The translations under genes were made by a program, and so were the position numbers. From NCBI GenBank assembly GCA_964437945.1, contig CAYTJF010000003.1:1-64000 (forward strand): a stretch of DNA of 64,000 nucleotides. Reading direction: 5' to 3'. The DNA is from Granulosicoccus sp964437945 (GTDB taxonomy: Bacteria; Pseudomonadota; Gammaproteobacteria; Granulosicoccales; Granulosicoccaceae). Below, one piece after another: positions 18,448 to 27,095 of the stretch; the first letter of the stretch is position 1, and each line of letters opens with the position of its first letter. The notes beneath the pieces were generated by a model that worked only from the letters and a program-made list of their open reading frames with translations, made no database searches and was not told the DNA's origin.

Positions 18448-19401
18448 ATGGATCCAAAGCTTTTATCCCAGCTACGGGAAGTGATCGTCCAAGGCTCATT
18501 GAGTCGTGCGGCTTTATCTCTCAACGTTACCCAACCAACGCTTACTCGCAATATGAAAGCGATTGAAGAAGCAGTTGGAGCGCCAGTGCTACGCAGAGGC
18601 AGATACGGTGTGACACCGACAAAAATAGGCGAACGCCTGTCAGAACAGGGCAGAATTATTTCCAGTGCCATGACCATGGCGGACGAAACCGTTCAACATT
18701 GGCGTACTGGTCTGACCAGTGAAGTACGACTCGGCGTAGACTCGATGACTTCCGCTTCGCTGATGCCTGGCTTCTTCGCAACGAACCCGTTGAAAGACGA
18801 GAAATTCAGTGTGCGTGTGGTTGCAGCAGAGCCTACTGATCTGAAGCAAAAACTGCGTAGTCGAGAGATTGACATGGCAATCCTTCCGTCTTGCTCCGAA
18901 TCAGTCATGGACAAACTAACCCAGGTGGAATTGGGTTCTGACGAGTTTTGTGTAATGGCTGGCTCTCGATCTCCATTAGTTAATTTGTCAGACAAAATAA
19001 AAACACGACTTCTCCTCACCCAAACCTGGATGTCAATAAACAACACAGCTCAAATCAAGCACTGTCATGACCAAGTCGTAAAATTGCTTGGCATTGACAG
19101 TATTGTTCCTAAATTCAGGTTTGACGGTGATGTATCGGCGCCTATAACACTATTGCGAAACTCCGATATGCTGTCACTGGCGCCTCGCCAGTTTGCTGAA
19201 AAATATGTAGCTAAAGGTGGTATTCACATTCTTGATATCGATGTCGAATTACCAAAATGCGAAATTTTTCTGGCTACCAGAAAAGAAAACGAGAACGATT
19301 CAAGCGCCATGAAGCTGTCAGAAATGATTAAAAACTACTTCTGCGACTTTGCTTTTCTGACTGAAACTGAGTCACTGGAAACAACTGAGCTTCCGACCTG
19401 A
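18448..19401 (+). CDS. LysR family transcriptional regulator
   Basis: A 317-residue regulator with an N-terminal helix-turn-helix (GSLSRAALSLNVTQPTLTRN, residues about 13-32) and a periplasmic-binding-like effector domain from about 90. It is divergent from the sulfatase with a 214-base shared upstream region, the usual layout for a LysR protein and its target. No clear T-N11-A site could be chosen. Convergent with the inositol-phosphatase gene, 8 bases apart. Confidence 0.9.
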   Translation: MDPKLLSQLREVIVQGSLSRAALSLNVTQPTLTRNMKAIEEAVGAPVLRRGRYGVTPTKIGERLSEQGRIISSAMTMADETVQHWRTGLTSEVRLGVDSMTSASLMPGFFATNPLKDEKFSVRVVAAEPTDLKQKLRSREIDMAILPSCSESVMDKLTQVELGSDEFCVMAGSRSPLVNLSDKIKTRLLLTQTWMSINNTAQIKHCHDQVVKLLGIDSIVPKFRFDGDVSAPITLLRNSDMLSLAPRQFAEKYVAKGGIHILDIDVELPKCEIFLATRKENENDSSAMKLSEMIKNYFCDFAFLTETESLETTELPT

Positions 19402-19409
19402 ATTACGTC

Positions 19410-20192
19410 TTAGTTCGTTGTAGCCAGATTAGCAATGTGATTATACACCCCGGGTGCACCAGCCAACACTTCGCCACCAGAAACCAGCATATCGTTGGTG
19501 TCAAACGTTTGAATACGACCGCCAGCCTGTTCAATAATAAACAGGCCGGCCAGACAATCCCATGCGTACATATGAGGTTCAATGTAACCCAGCAACCGCC
19601 CTCCTGCTACGTAAGCAAGCATTAAAGCACCTGAGCCAATACGATAAAAAATACCACCGTCCAATACCAGTGCCGACAAGATCTGCAAGGTGGAGTGCGG
19701 GTCCAGGCGGGCTGAATGGCCGACAGCCACGGAACCTTCTTTTATGCTGCTGGCAGACGATACAGTTATAGGCTTACCATTCATTGTTGCTACACCGCCT
19801 TTACAGGCAGAGTATGATTCTTTGGCAATAGGATCTACAATCACACCAATCACAGTTTCTCCGTGAGCCACACAGGCAATGACAATACACCAGCCGGGCA
19901 TGGCGTTGACGAAACTGGTTGTGCCGTCAATAGGATCAATCACCCACGTGTAAGCTGACGAACCCTGTTTATCGTCATGTTCCTCTCCGACAATAGTGTC
20001 ATCTGGATACTGTTCATTCAGTGCCGAGCGTATCTGTAGTTCAACTTCACGATCAGCATTAGACACCCAATCCTGAGCACCTTTGCGCTCAACACGAAGC
20101 GAACCATGATTAGTGAAATGCTGTAACGCGGTTTGTGCTGCTAATTCAGCGATTTGTTGTGCTGATTCGAGCCGTTTCTCAATATCGGACAT
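19410..20192 (-). CDS. inositol-monophosphatase family phosphatase
   Basis: A 260-residue magnesium-dependent, lithium-sensitive-type phosphatase. Metal-site motifs are VGEEH, WVIDPIDGTTSFV (about residues 82-94) and the late AWDCLAG. Related enzymes act on inositol phosphate, histidinol phosphate or 3'-phosphoadenosine 5'-phosphate; the substrate here cannot be assigned. It is the last gene of the leftward housekeeping block, 31 bases after the MTI phosphorylase. Confidence 0.88.
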   Translation of the reverse strand: MSDIEKRLESAQQIAELAAQTALQHFTNHGSLRVERKGAQDWVSNADREVELQIRSALNEQYPDDTIVGEEHDDKQGSSAYTWVIDPIDGTTSFVNAMPGWCIVIACVAHGETVIGVIVDPIAKESYSACKGGVATMNGKPITVSSASSIKEGSVAVGHSARLDPHSTLQILSALVLDGGIFYRIGSGALMLAYVAGGRLLGYIEPHMYAWDCLAGLFIIEQAGGRIQTFDTNDMLVSGGEVLAGAPGVYNHIANLATTN

Positions 20193-20223
20193 CGGCGAGG
20201 TAACCTTTTTAATTGAGTATTTG

Positions 20224-20964
20224 TCAGAGCGATAACACGGTCTCGGTCAGTAAAAGTTGTGCCGAGGCCATCCCGGTATTTATTGTGCTTTGCCAGTCAG
20301 GCACATTAATAACGCCATCGCCTTTACCTGCTGCAGGATTTACTGTAACGGCGCAAAACGCGTAGTCCAACTCCAGTTCACGTGCCAGAGCAGCTTCCGG
20401 CATACAGCTCATTCCAACAATCGAGCATCCATCCTGTTCCATACGACGAACCTCGGCAACGGTTTCCAAACGAGGCCCGGAAACAGTACCGTAAGTGCCA
20501 TGATCAACTACCGACACACCAGCGCGACTAGCACCTTGAATGAGCTCTTGTCGTAATGCATCGTTAAATGGATAGCTGAAATCAATCTGATGAAAGCCGT
20601 CAACATCACCACGTTCAAAGCTTCCTGATCGATCGGTAGTGTAGTCGATGATTTGATCCGGAATGACAATGTCTCCCACATGGCAATTATCGTCTATCGC
20701 GCCAACAACACCTACTGCCACCACGCTTTTCACGCCAACGGAGTGCAATGCCCAAACGTTGGCGCAATAATTAACCAGATGAGCTGGAATTGATTGTCGG
20801 TTACCGTGACGAGAAAGGAATACAACCGATTTACCATTCAATTCGCCATAGAGCAACGGACATGATGGTACACCGTAAGGCGTTTTAATCATCTCTCGTC
20901 GCTGCACCGTGAGTGCGTCTAAACGAGTCAGGCCTGTCCCACCGATGATCGCAATTGTCGCCAT
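20224..20964 (-). CDS. S-methyl-5'-thioinosine phosphorylase
   Basis: A purine nucleoside phosphorylase family member of 246 residues that recovers purine and methylthioribose-1-phosphate from polyamine by-products. IIGGTGL at the N-terminus is the phosphate loop; FLSRHGNR and GTYGTVSGPRLETVAEVRR are family motifs. The late NPAAGKGDG replaces the usual adenosine-site sequence, favouring thioinosine as in the Pseudomonas MTI phosphorylase. The alternative is MTA phosphorylase. Confidence 0.85.
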   Translation of the reverse strand: MATIAIIGGTGLTRLDALTVQRREMIKTPYGVPSCPLLYGELNGKSVVFLSRHGNRQSIPAHLVNYCANVWALHSVGVKSVVAVGVVGAIDDNCHVGDIVIPDQIIDYTTDRSGSFERGDVDGFHQIDFSYPFNDALRQELIQGASRAGVSVVDHGTYGTVSGPRLETVAEVRRMEQDGCSIVGMSCMPEAALARELELDYAFCAVTVNPAAGKGDGVINVPDWQSTINTGMASAQLLLTETVLSL

Positions 20965-21050
20965 AAATTTGTTCTCAATCTCTACGTACTTAAACGGTTA
21001 TTCGTTAAACGATCATTCAAATGCCTGTGCACAGCCTAATTCAGTAACAA

Positions 21051-21524
21051 TTAAATATCGAGTAACAACACTGTTGCCATGGCTGCAATGCCCTCACCGC
21101 GACCGCAGAAGCCTAGCCACTCTGTGGTAGTAGCCTTGACGTTTACGCATCCCAATTCCACATCAAGATCAGCCGCAACAACGCCTTTCATCGCATCGAT
21201 ATGCGGCATCATTTTGGGTGCTTGTGCAAGGATAGTTGAGTCGACGTTGCCACACCTGAACCCGGCTGCAGCGACTAACGCCATAGACTCGCGCAATAAC
21301 AAGCGGCTATCGATATCTTTGTACTGAACGGCGGTGTCAGGAAAATGTTTGCCAATGTCACCCAGCCCGGCTGCACCTAACAACGCATCAGTTATAGCAT
21401 GCAATAAGACGTCCCCATCGGAGTGTGCTTCGAACGCTTTATCAAATGCTATTCGGACACCACCTATGGTGAGATAATCGCCTTGAGTAAAGGCATGTAC
21501 ATCGTACCCTTGTCCAATACGCAT
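21051..21524 (-). CDS. ispF: 2-C-methyl-D-erythritol 2,4-cyclodiphosphate synthase
   Basis: The fifth enzyme of the MEP isoprenoid pathway. The 157-residue protein has metal ligands Asp8 and His10 (GYDVHAF), the motif AHSDGDVLLHAITDALLGA, GDIGKHFPD and a late KATTTEWLGFCGRGEGIA. It works as a trimer. ispD lies 87 bases upstream on the same strand. Confidence 0.97.
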   Translation of the reverse strand: MRIGQGYDVHAFTQGDYLTIGGVRIAFDKAFEAHSDGDVLLHAITDALLGAAGLGDIGKHFPDTAVQYKDIDSRLLLRESMALVAAAGFRCGNVDSTILAQAPKMMPHIDAMKGVVAADLDVELGCVNVKATTTEWLGFCGRGEGIAAMATVLLLDI

Positions 21525-21611
21525 GCTATTGAAGCGCCAGGCCGAAATATAAATTCATTGTGATTTGCAATACATTCGCTTTGCTGCCGATAAGTTTGGT
21601 TGTCGAACTGG

Positions 21612-22382
21612 TCATGCGCAGCGTTCTGAAAGTTCAACCAATGCCAATGCCATGTCCAGATCGCGGGAATGGGTTATTTTGAAATTGGGGTAAAGGGCTT
21701 CAACCAATGCAGGTGTGTAACCAGCCTTTTCCATAGCGCAGGCTTCATCAGTTATGTCGCCGCTGGCCATCGCATCGTTGTTCTCAACCAACGCATCGCG
21801 CAACAATCGGGCTTGAAACATTTGTGGGGTTTGTGCGTTCCACAACCCATCACGGCTAACAGTCGACTTAATTTCTGCTTTATTCTTCGCACAGACAGTA
21901 TCTGGATTCTCACGCTTCAAGGTATCCTGCACTTTCGTTGCTAACAAGCCTCCATGTTCTGGAGCCTGCATAACGCGATCTACCAGGCGATTAATATCTG
22001 AGGTGGCGGTCAGCGCTCGCGCAGCATCATGTACGAGCACCATAGCATCGAGGTTTTTGGCCTGTTCGCAGACCACTGTCAATCCGGAAACAACTGATTC
22101 AGCCCGAGTATTCCCACCAAACGCTGTCAAAATTTTAGGGTGTTTGCTCGCCGTTAGTTGTGCCCACATCTTATCGTTCTTTGACAGCACAACAACAATA
22201 CCCTCTATGTTCTTTATTTCTAACAGCGTATCAATCGCTCGCTGCAGAATACATCGATCTTTCAATTGTAAATATTGCTTTGGATGCACTGACGGTAAGC
22301 GCGAGCCACTGCCCGCAGCTGGTACCACAGCCCATAATTCATTTGCCATGTTAGCCGTTATTGCTGATTCGTTCTGGCTCAC
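21612..22382 (-). CDS. ispD: 2-C-methyl-D-erythritol 4-phosphate cytidylyltransferase
   Basis: It couples CTP to methylerythritol 4-phosphate in isoprenoid synthesis. Motifs are WAVVPAAGSGSRL with KQYLQL (CTP site), VLVHDAARAL near residue 115 and a C-terminal ITHSRDLDMA. The longest frame begins with GTG overlapping the ftsB stop as GTGA. An in-frame ATG at 22349 gives MANELWAVVPAAG, closer to the usual family start, and may be the true one. 256 or 245 residues. Confidence 0.94.
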   Translation of the reverse strand: MSQNESAITANMANELWAVVPAAGSGSRLPSVHPKQYLQLKDRCILQRAIDTLLEIKNIEGIVVVLSKNDKMWAQLTASKHPKILTAFGGNTRAESVVSGLTVVCEQAKNLDAMVLVHDAARALTATSDINRLVDRVMQAPEHGGLLATKVQDTLKRENPDTVCAKNKAEIKSTVSRDGLWNAQTPQMFQARLLRDALVENNDAMASGDITDEACAMEKAGYTPALVEALYPNFKITHSRDLDMALALVELSERCA

Positions 22383-22834
22383 TGGGTGTCACTTGGCACT
22401 TCAGGCACCTCGGGAACTTCAGGCACTTCGGGCACTTCGGGCACTTCAGGAATTTCAAGGGTATCGGGTACAGCAGATGCGCCAGTTCGGTCTATCAGCA
22501 ATCGGCCATCCTCAGGTTCCGGCGCTCGCAGCTCAAGCGGTTTAACACTCGCCCGAGCACCGCGCTCACGAACAAACTGATAGAAATCTTCATCGGAATC
22601 TATCATGCCCAACTCTGAACGGGCCCGTTCCTCAATAGCATCCAGACCACTTTTCAAGTCAGCCACTTCAGCCTCAAGAGCTTCATTGCGCCCTCGCAAA
22701 CGCAACATTTCCGCTTTGGCCTGTTTGCTCTCCTGATTTAAACGCCACACTTCCTGGATACTGCCATCACCAAACCACAGGCGATATTGCAACGCAATCA
22801 GGATGAGAATCAGCACAGTCAACAATACTTTCAT
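22379..22834 (-). CDS. ftsB: cell division protein FtsB
   Basis: A small bitopic inner-membrane protein of the FtsQLB divisome complex. The membrane helix is at residues about 3-20 and a leucine-zipper-like coiled coil at about 28-70. The conserved GLDAIEERARSELGMI and a following FYQFV region identify the family. At 151 residues it is longer than the usual 90-110: after about residue 100 there is a tail ending in six or seven Glu-Val-Pro triplets. The tail is probably periplasmic. Confidence 0.92.
   Translation of the reverse strand: MKVLLTVLILILIALQYRLWFGDGSIQEVWRLNQESKQAKAEMLRLRGRNEALEAEVADLKSGLDAIEERARSELGMIDSDEDFYQFVRERGARASVKPLELRAPEPEDGRLLIDRTGASAVPDTLEIPEVPEVPEVPEVPEVPEVPSDTQ
22390..22455. 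repeat. 9-bp coding minisatellite in ftsB
   Basis: Degenerate tandem copies of a 9-base unit (plus strand approximately GGCACTTCG or GGCACTTCA) encode the Glu-Val-Pro repeat at the FtsB C-terminus. Copy-number change would not shift the frame. Confidence 0.85.
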
Positions 22835-22898
22835 TGCCTATAAGATCTCTTGTGTGACACAGTCATTGGGCCAAACTCATAATTATTTGTCTCAACTT

Positions 22899-22932
22899 AT
22901 CTAGTCTGGTTCTGGTCTGGTTCTGGTCTGAT
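22899..22932. repeat. 11-bp tandem repeat just after the eno stop
   Basis: About three copies of TCTGGTTCTGG (last one degenerate) lie immediately 3' of the eno stop codon, in the eno-ftsB gap. Non-coding. Confidence 0.75.
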
Positions 22933-22933
22933 T

Positions 22934-24220
22934 CTATAGTGTTTGATTAAAGGCTGATGCACCAGCATAGACAGCACGATCGCCCAATGCTTCTTCGATG
23001 CGCAACAACTGGTTGTATTTGGCGATTCGATCTGATCGGGATAAAGAACCCGTTTTGATCTGTTTTGCATTGGTAGCGACGGATAAATCGGCGATGGTGG
23101 TGTCTTCGGTTTCACCTGAACGATGAGAGGTCACAGTGGTGTAACCAGCTTCGTGCGCCATTGCGATGGTTCGCAATGTTTCGCTTAAAGTACCAATCTG
23201 ATTGACCTTGACCAATACCGAATTGGCGATGCCATTATCAATTCCATGCTGGAGTATTTTTGGGTTAGTAACAAACAAATCATCGCCAACTAATTGAATG
23301 CTATCGTTTAGTCTGTCGGACAGAATTTTCCAGCCATCCCAATCTGCTTCGTCAAGACCATCTTCAATCGAAATAATCGGATATTTGTCGACCCAGTCAG
23401 CCAGGTATTCAACAAAACCTGCTGCATCGAACTCTCGATCTTCCGATGTCAGGTTATAACTACCATTTTTATAGAATTCGGAACTAGCCACATCGAGCCC
23501 GAGATAAACATCGCGACCCGCTTCATAGCCAGCTTTCCCTATAGCCAAAAGAATGGTCTCTATCGCTTCTTCATTGGACGAAAGGTTTGGTGCAAAACCG
23601 CCTTCGTCACCGACATTCGTGTTCATTCCACGATCAGACAGCACCCCGCGCAAGCTATGAAAAATTTCTGCACCGCATCGAAGTGCCTCACGAAAACTCA
23701 CCGCCCCAACAGGCAGCACCATGAATTCCTGCAAATCAACGCTGTTATCAGCGTGCGAGCCGCCATTGATAATGTTCATCATCGGTACTGGCAGATTGAC
23801 AGCTTCAGCACCACCCAGATATTCATATAACGGCTGATCATGGGCATTGGCGGCAGCATGAGCGTTAGCCATGGAAACGCCCAGCAACGCATTGGCGCCA
23901 AGCTTGTCTTTGTTCTCTGACCCATCAAGCTCCAGCATAACCTTGTCCAGACCTGCCTGGTCAGTCGCATCGTGTCCAATCAATGCGTCACGGATACTGG
24001 TATTGATGTTCTCTACCGCTTTGAGCACACCTTTTCCACCATAACGCGCTTTATCACCATCGCGTAGCTCAAGCGCTTCGCGCGCTCCAGTGGATGCGCC
24101 TGAAGGCACTGCAGCACGACCCATATGTCCTGAAGAGAGGACAACGTCGGCCTCAACAGTCGGGTTCCCACGCGAATCCATAACTTCACGAGCTTTGATA
24201 TCTGTAATTTTTGTATTCAT
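22934..24220 (-). CDS. eno: enolase
   Basis: The glycolytic enzyme that interconverts 2-phosphoglycerate and phosphoenolpyruvate. The 428-residue protein has DSRGNPTVEADV, the substrate-loop SGASTG, the general acid-base Glu region DEGGFAPNL, the metal ligands in SIEDGLDEADWDGW and GDDLFVTN, and the signature SHRSGETEDTTIADL. It is normal in length. It follows kdsA by 12 bases. Confidence 0.98.
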   Translation of the reverse strand: MNTKITDIKAREVMDSRGNPTVEADVVLSSGHMGRAAVPSGASTGAREALELRDGDKARYGGKGVLKAVENINTSIRDALIGHDATDQAGLDKVMLELDGSENKDKLGANALLGVSMANAHAAANAHDQPLYEYLGGAEAVNLPVPMMNIINGGSHADNSVDLQEFMVLPVGAVSFREALRCGAEIFHSLRGVLSDRGMNTNVGDEGGFAPNLSSNEEAIETILLAIGKAGYEAGRDVYLGLDVASSEFYKNGSYNLTSEDREFDAAGFVEYLADWVDKYPIISIEDGLDEADWDGWKILSDRLNDSIQLVGDDLFVTNPKILQHGIDNGIANSVLVKVNQIGTLSETLRTIAMAHEAGYTTVTSHRSGETEDTTIADLSVATNAKQIKTGSLSRSDRIAKYNQLLRIEEALGDRAVYAGASAFNQTL

Positions 24221-24232
24221 TTCTACCGGGTT

Positions 24233-25072
24233 TTAGTTTATGTAACGACTCTCTGCAAAAGGCTGTTGCTTTACCGTTTTGTCAATTTCAATCAACGTAC
24301 CAAGCAGCTCTTCCAGCTCACCCAGCGGCCATGCATTGGGACCATCACACATTGCATTGGGCGGATCCGGGTGTGTCTCCATAAACAAGCCAGACACGCC
24401 TGCAGCAACTGCCGCTCGTGCTAATACTGGTACGAATTCTCTTTGTCCACCGCTGGACGTGCCTTGCCCACCTGGCAATTGCACCGAATGTGTTGCATCG
24501 AACACAACTGGTTGATTGGTCGTGCGCATCATGGCAAGTCCGCGCATGTCAGTTACCAGATTATTGTAGCCAAACGTTGCACCGCGTTCACACAACATGA
24601 CATCTGAATTGCCAGCAGCGGCCATTTTATCAACCACGTTCTGCATATCCAACGGAGCCATGAATTGACCTTTCTTGGCGTTAACCGGCTTGCCCGCACG
24701 AGCAACACGCTGCATGAAATTAGTTTGTCGACTAAGAAACGATGGTGTTTGCAGAACATCAACAACGTCGGCAACCTCGTCTACCGGTGTATCTTCGTGA
24801 ACATCAGTAATAACCGGCACGCCAACCTCATCGCGTACTTTTTGAAGAATGCGCAAGCCTTCTTCCATTCCCAGGCCACGAAAACTGTTCATTGATGTTC
24901 GATTTGCCTTATCAAACGATGACTTGTAAATAAAATTGACGCCTAGCCTTGTTGTGATGTCTTTTAAACTTACAGCCGTTTGCAGTGCTAGCGATTCAGA
25001 CTCGATCACACAAGGACCAGCGATAAGAAACACAGGTTGCTCAAGGCCAACTTCAAAACCGCATAGATGCAT
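24233..25072 (-). CDS. kdsA: 3-deoxy-8-phosphooctulonate synthase (KDO-8-phosphate synthase)
   Basis: It condenses arabinose-5-phosphate and phosphoenolpyruvate for lipopolysaccharide inner core. Motifs are KSSFDKANRTS, FLSRQTNFMQ, CERGATFGYNNLV, FDATHSVQLPGG and METHPDPPNA. GPCVIESE carries a cysteine where E. coli KdsA has Asn, so this looks like the metal-dependent class. The frame could extend to 25099, but that start lies inside pyrG; the ATG at 25072 is 4 bases past the pyrG stop and gives 279 residues. Confidence 0.96.
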   Translation of the reverse strand: MHLCGFEVGLEQPVFLIAGPCVIESESLALQTAVSLKDITTRLGVNFIYKSSFDKANRTSMNSFRGLGMEEGLRILQKVRDEVGVPVITDVHEDTPVDEVADVVDVLQTPSFLSRQTNFMQRVARAGKPVNAKKGQFMAPLDMQNVVDKMAAAGNSDVMLCERGATFGYNNLVTDMRGLAMMRTTNQPVVFDATHSVQLPGGQGTSSGGQREFVPVLARAAVAAGVSGLFMETHPDPPNAMCDGPNAWPLGELEELLGTLIEIDKTVKQQPFAESRYIN

Positions 25073-25076
25073 GACG

Positions 25077-26753
25077 CTAAACCGTATCTGGCGTAGCATG
25101 CGCCACTATATCTCTGTCTTCACTGAACGTTTTCTGTGAAGCGAGCGCGGCGTTAATAAATCCTGTAAAAAGCGGATGGCCATCACGCGGATTAGATGTG
25201 TATTCGGGGTGAAACTGACAAGCGACAAACCACGGATGATCTTCAAGCTCGATCATCTCAACTAAACCATTGTCATCTTTTGATCGCGCCGAAATAACCA
25301 AACCTGCCGAAACCAGCCGGTTTGTATAGTTATTATTAAATTCGAAACGATGACGATGTCGTTCCACGACTTCAGTTGCACCGTACACACGAGCCGCAAG
25401 ACTATCGGGCTGCATAACGAAAAGTTGCCCTCCCAATCGCATGGTGCCACCTAAATCGGAATCGTTATCACGGATGATAGTTTCACCATTTTCGTTTTGC
25501 CATTCGGTAATTAATCCGATAACGGGATGGTCGGTGCTCATGTCAAACTCTGAGCTGTTAGCCGATTTTATACCGGCAATGTTACGAGCAAAGTCAATAA
25601 TCGCAACTTGCATCCCCAGGCAAATACCCAAATACGGAATTTTATTTTCTCGAGCATAACGAGCTGCCGCGACTTTTCCTTCAACACCACGATTACCAAA
25701 ACCACCAGGAACCAGGATTGCGTCCACCTCACTCAGAGACTGCATATCACCTTGTTCGAGTTTTTCAGCATCGACATAACGAATCCTCACTTTACTGGCA
25801 GTCTTTACACCTGCATGGGTCAGCGCTTCGTTTAATGACTTATAAGACTCGGTAAGCTCTGTGTACTTTCCCACCATCGCAATAGTGACCATGGAGTCCG
25901 GGTTACGGATACCCTCAACCACCGCATGCCATTCTGATAAATCAGCCGGTGGCAATTCGAGTCCAAATTGGTTGACAACCAATTCATCAACGCTTTGTTC
26001 ATGCAACATACGCGGGATATCGTAGATACAATCTACATCGGAGGCGGCAATAACGGCGCGCTCCTGCACGTTGGTGAAAAGAGCAATTTTTCTCCTGTCA
26101 TTGTCAGGCAGAGGACGATCACAACGACACAGTAGAATATCTGGCTGAATACCAATTGAGCGCATCTCCTTTACAGAGTGTTGAGTTGGCTTGGTTTTTA
26201 TTTCACCGGCGGTGGCAATATACGGGACCAGCGTCAGGTGCATAAACAGCGCGTTCTCACGACCCAGCTCAACACCCATTTGTCGAATCGCCTCCAGAAA
26301 CGGTAAAGACTCAATATCGCCAACCGTGCCACCGATTTCGACCATGGCAACGTCGGCGTCTCCAGCACCAACGACAATACGACGGCGAATTTCATCGGTA
26401 ATGTGAGGGATGACTTGCACGGTTGCACCAAGGTAATTGCCACGACGCTCGTTGGAAATAACCGTCTCGTAAACCCGACCGGTGGTGAAGTTGTTACTTT
26501 GACTTGTCTTTATACGTACAAATCGTTCGTAGTGGCCCAGATCGAGATCGGTCTCTGCGCCATCTTCAGTGACGAACACCTCACCATGCTGATACGGGCT
26601 CATAGTACCCGGATCGACGTTGATGTACGGGTCGAGCTTGAGCATCGCGATTTTCAAACCGCGTGCTTCAAGTAAAGCCGCCAGCGAAGCTGACGAGATT
26701 CCCTTGCCCAAAGACGAGACCACGCCGCCGGTTATAAAAATAAAACGCGTCAT
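25077..26753 (-). CDS. pyrG: CTP synthase
   Basis: It makes CTP from UTP with ATP and glutamine. The 558-residue protein has the synthetase P-loop GGVVSSLGKGI, LDPYINVDPGTMSPYQHGEV and GTVGDIESLPF. A class I glutamine amidotransferase domain from about 295 carries the nucleophile in YLGICLGMQ and the late histidine in CQFHPEYTS. First gene after a 342-base gap, so it probably has its own promoter and leads kdsA-eno-ftsB-ispD. Confidence 0.98.
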   Translation of the reverse strand: MTRFIFITGGVVSSLGKGISSASLAALLEARGLKIAMLKLDPYINVDPGTMSPYQHGEVFVTEDGAETDLDLGHYERFVRIKTSQSNNFTTGRVYETVISNERRGNYLGATVQVIPHITDEIRRRIVVGAGDADVAMVEIGGTVGDIESLPFLEAIRQMGVELGRENALFMHLTLVPYIATAGEIKTKPTQHSVKEMRSIGIQPDILLCRCDRPLPDNDRRKIALFTNVQERAVIAASDVDCIYDIPRMLHEQSVDELVVNQFGLELPPADLSEWHAVVEGIRNPDSMVTIAMVGKYTELTESYKSLNEALTHAGVKTASKVRIRYVDAEKLEQGDMQSLSEVDAILVPGGFGNRGVEGKVAAARYARENKIPYLGICLGMQVAIIDFARNIAGIKSANSSEFDMSTDHPVIGLITEWQNENGETIIRDNDSDLGGTMRLGGQLFVMQPDSLAARVYGATEVVERHRHRFEFNNNYTNRLVSAGLVISARSKDDNGLVEMIELEDHPWFVACQFHPEYTSNPRDGHPLFTGFINAALASQKTFSEDRDIVAHATPDTV

Positions 26754-27095
26754 AAATTGCTTTCGACTTTATGGTGCGTCAGCACACAGTTTGAGTGTGA
26801 TGAATGACGCTTTTGTTATTGAGAAGCCAGCTTTTTCTAACTGCGAATCGGTAACCACACAAATATTAACTGCGAAAAGTATCTGGACAAACAATTTAAA
26901 AACAATCCAAAAACAATACGCAACCAATCCGCTAAAAAAATAAACGGAACAAACCCGCAAAAATCTCGTAAGTAACTCTTTAATACGACCGGCGAAATAT
27001 TTCGCTAGTGCACTGGCGCTAAAGGCATTTAAGTGCCCTGGAATGGACGTAAAGTTTACCAGAACAGGCAGGGTCGGACAATTGCCTTACGCGCT
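26754..27095. promoter_or_regulatory. pyrG upstream region with two hairpins
   Basis: No gene. It holds the palindrome GCGAAATATTTCGC at 26992-27005 and a second hairpin GGCATT...AAGTGCC about 20 bases further on. On the minus strand they lie between tilS and pyrG, so they may end the tilS transcript or shape the pyrG leader. No clear sigma-70 promoter could be picked. Confidence 0.35.

Noticed and set aside
19410..20192. Assigning the inositol phosphatase as SuhB
   Set aside because: The motifs fit the whole family and context is not that of suhB, so a gene symbol is not justified.
22386..22580. Rightward ORF with a long Gly-Thr-Ser repeat
   Set aside because: It is the antisense reading of the Glu-Val-Pro repeat in ftsB and has no ribosome site.
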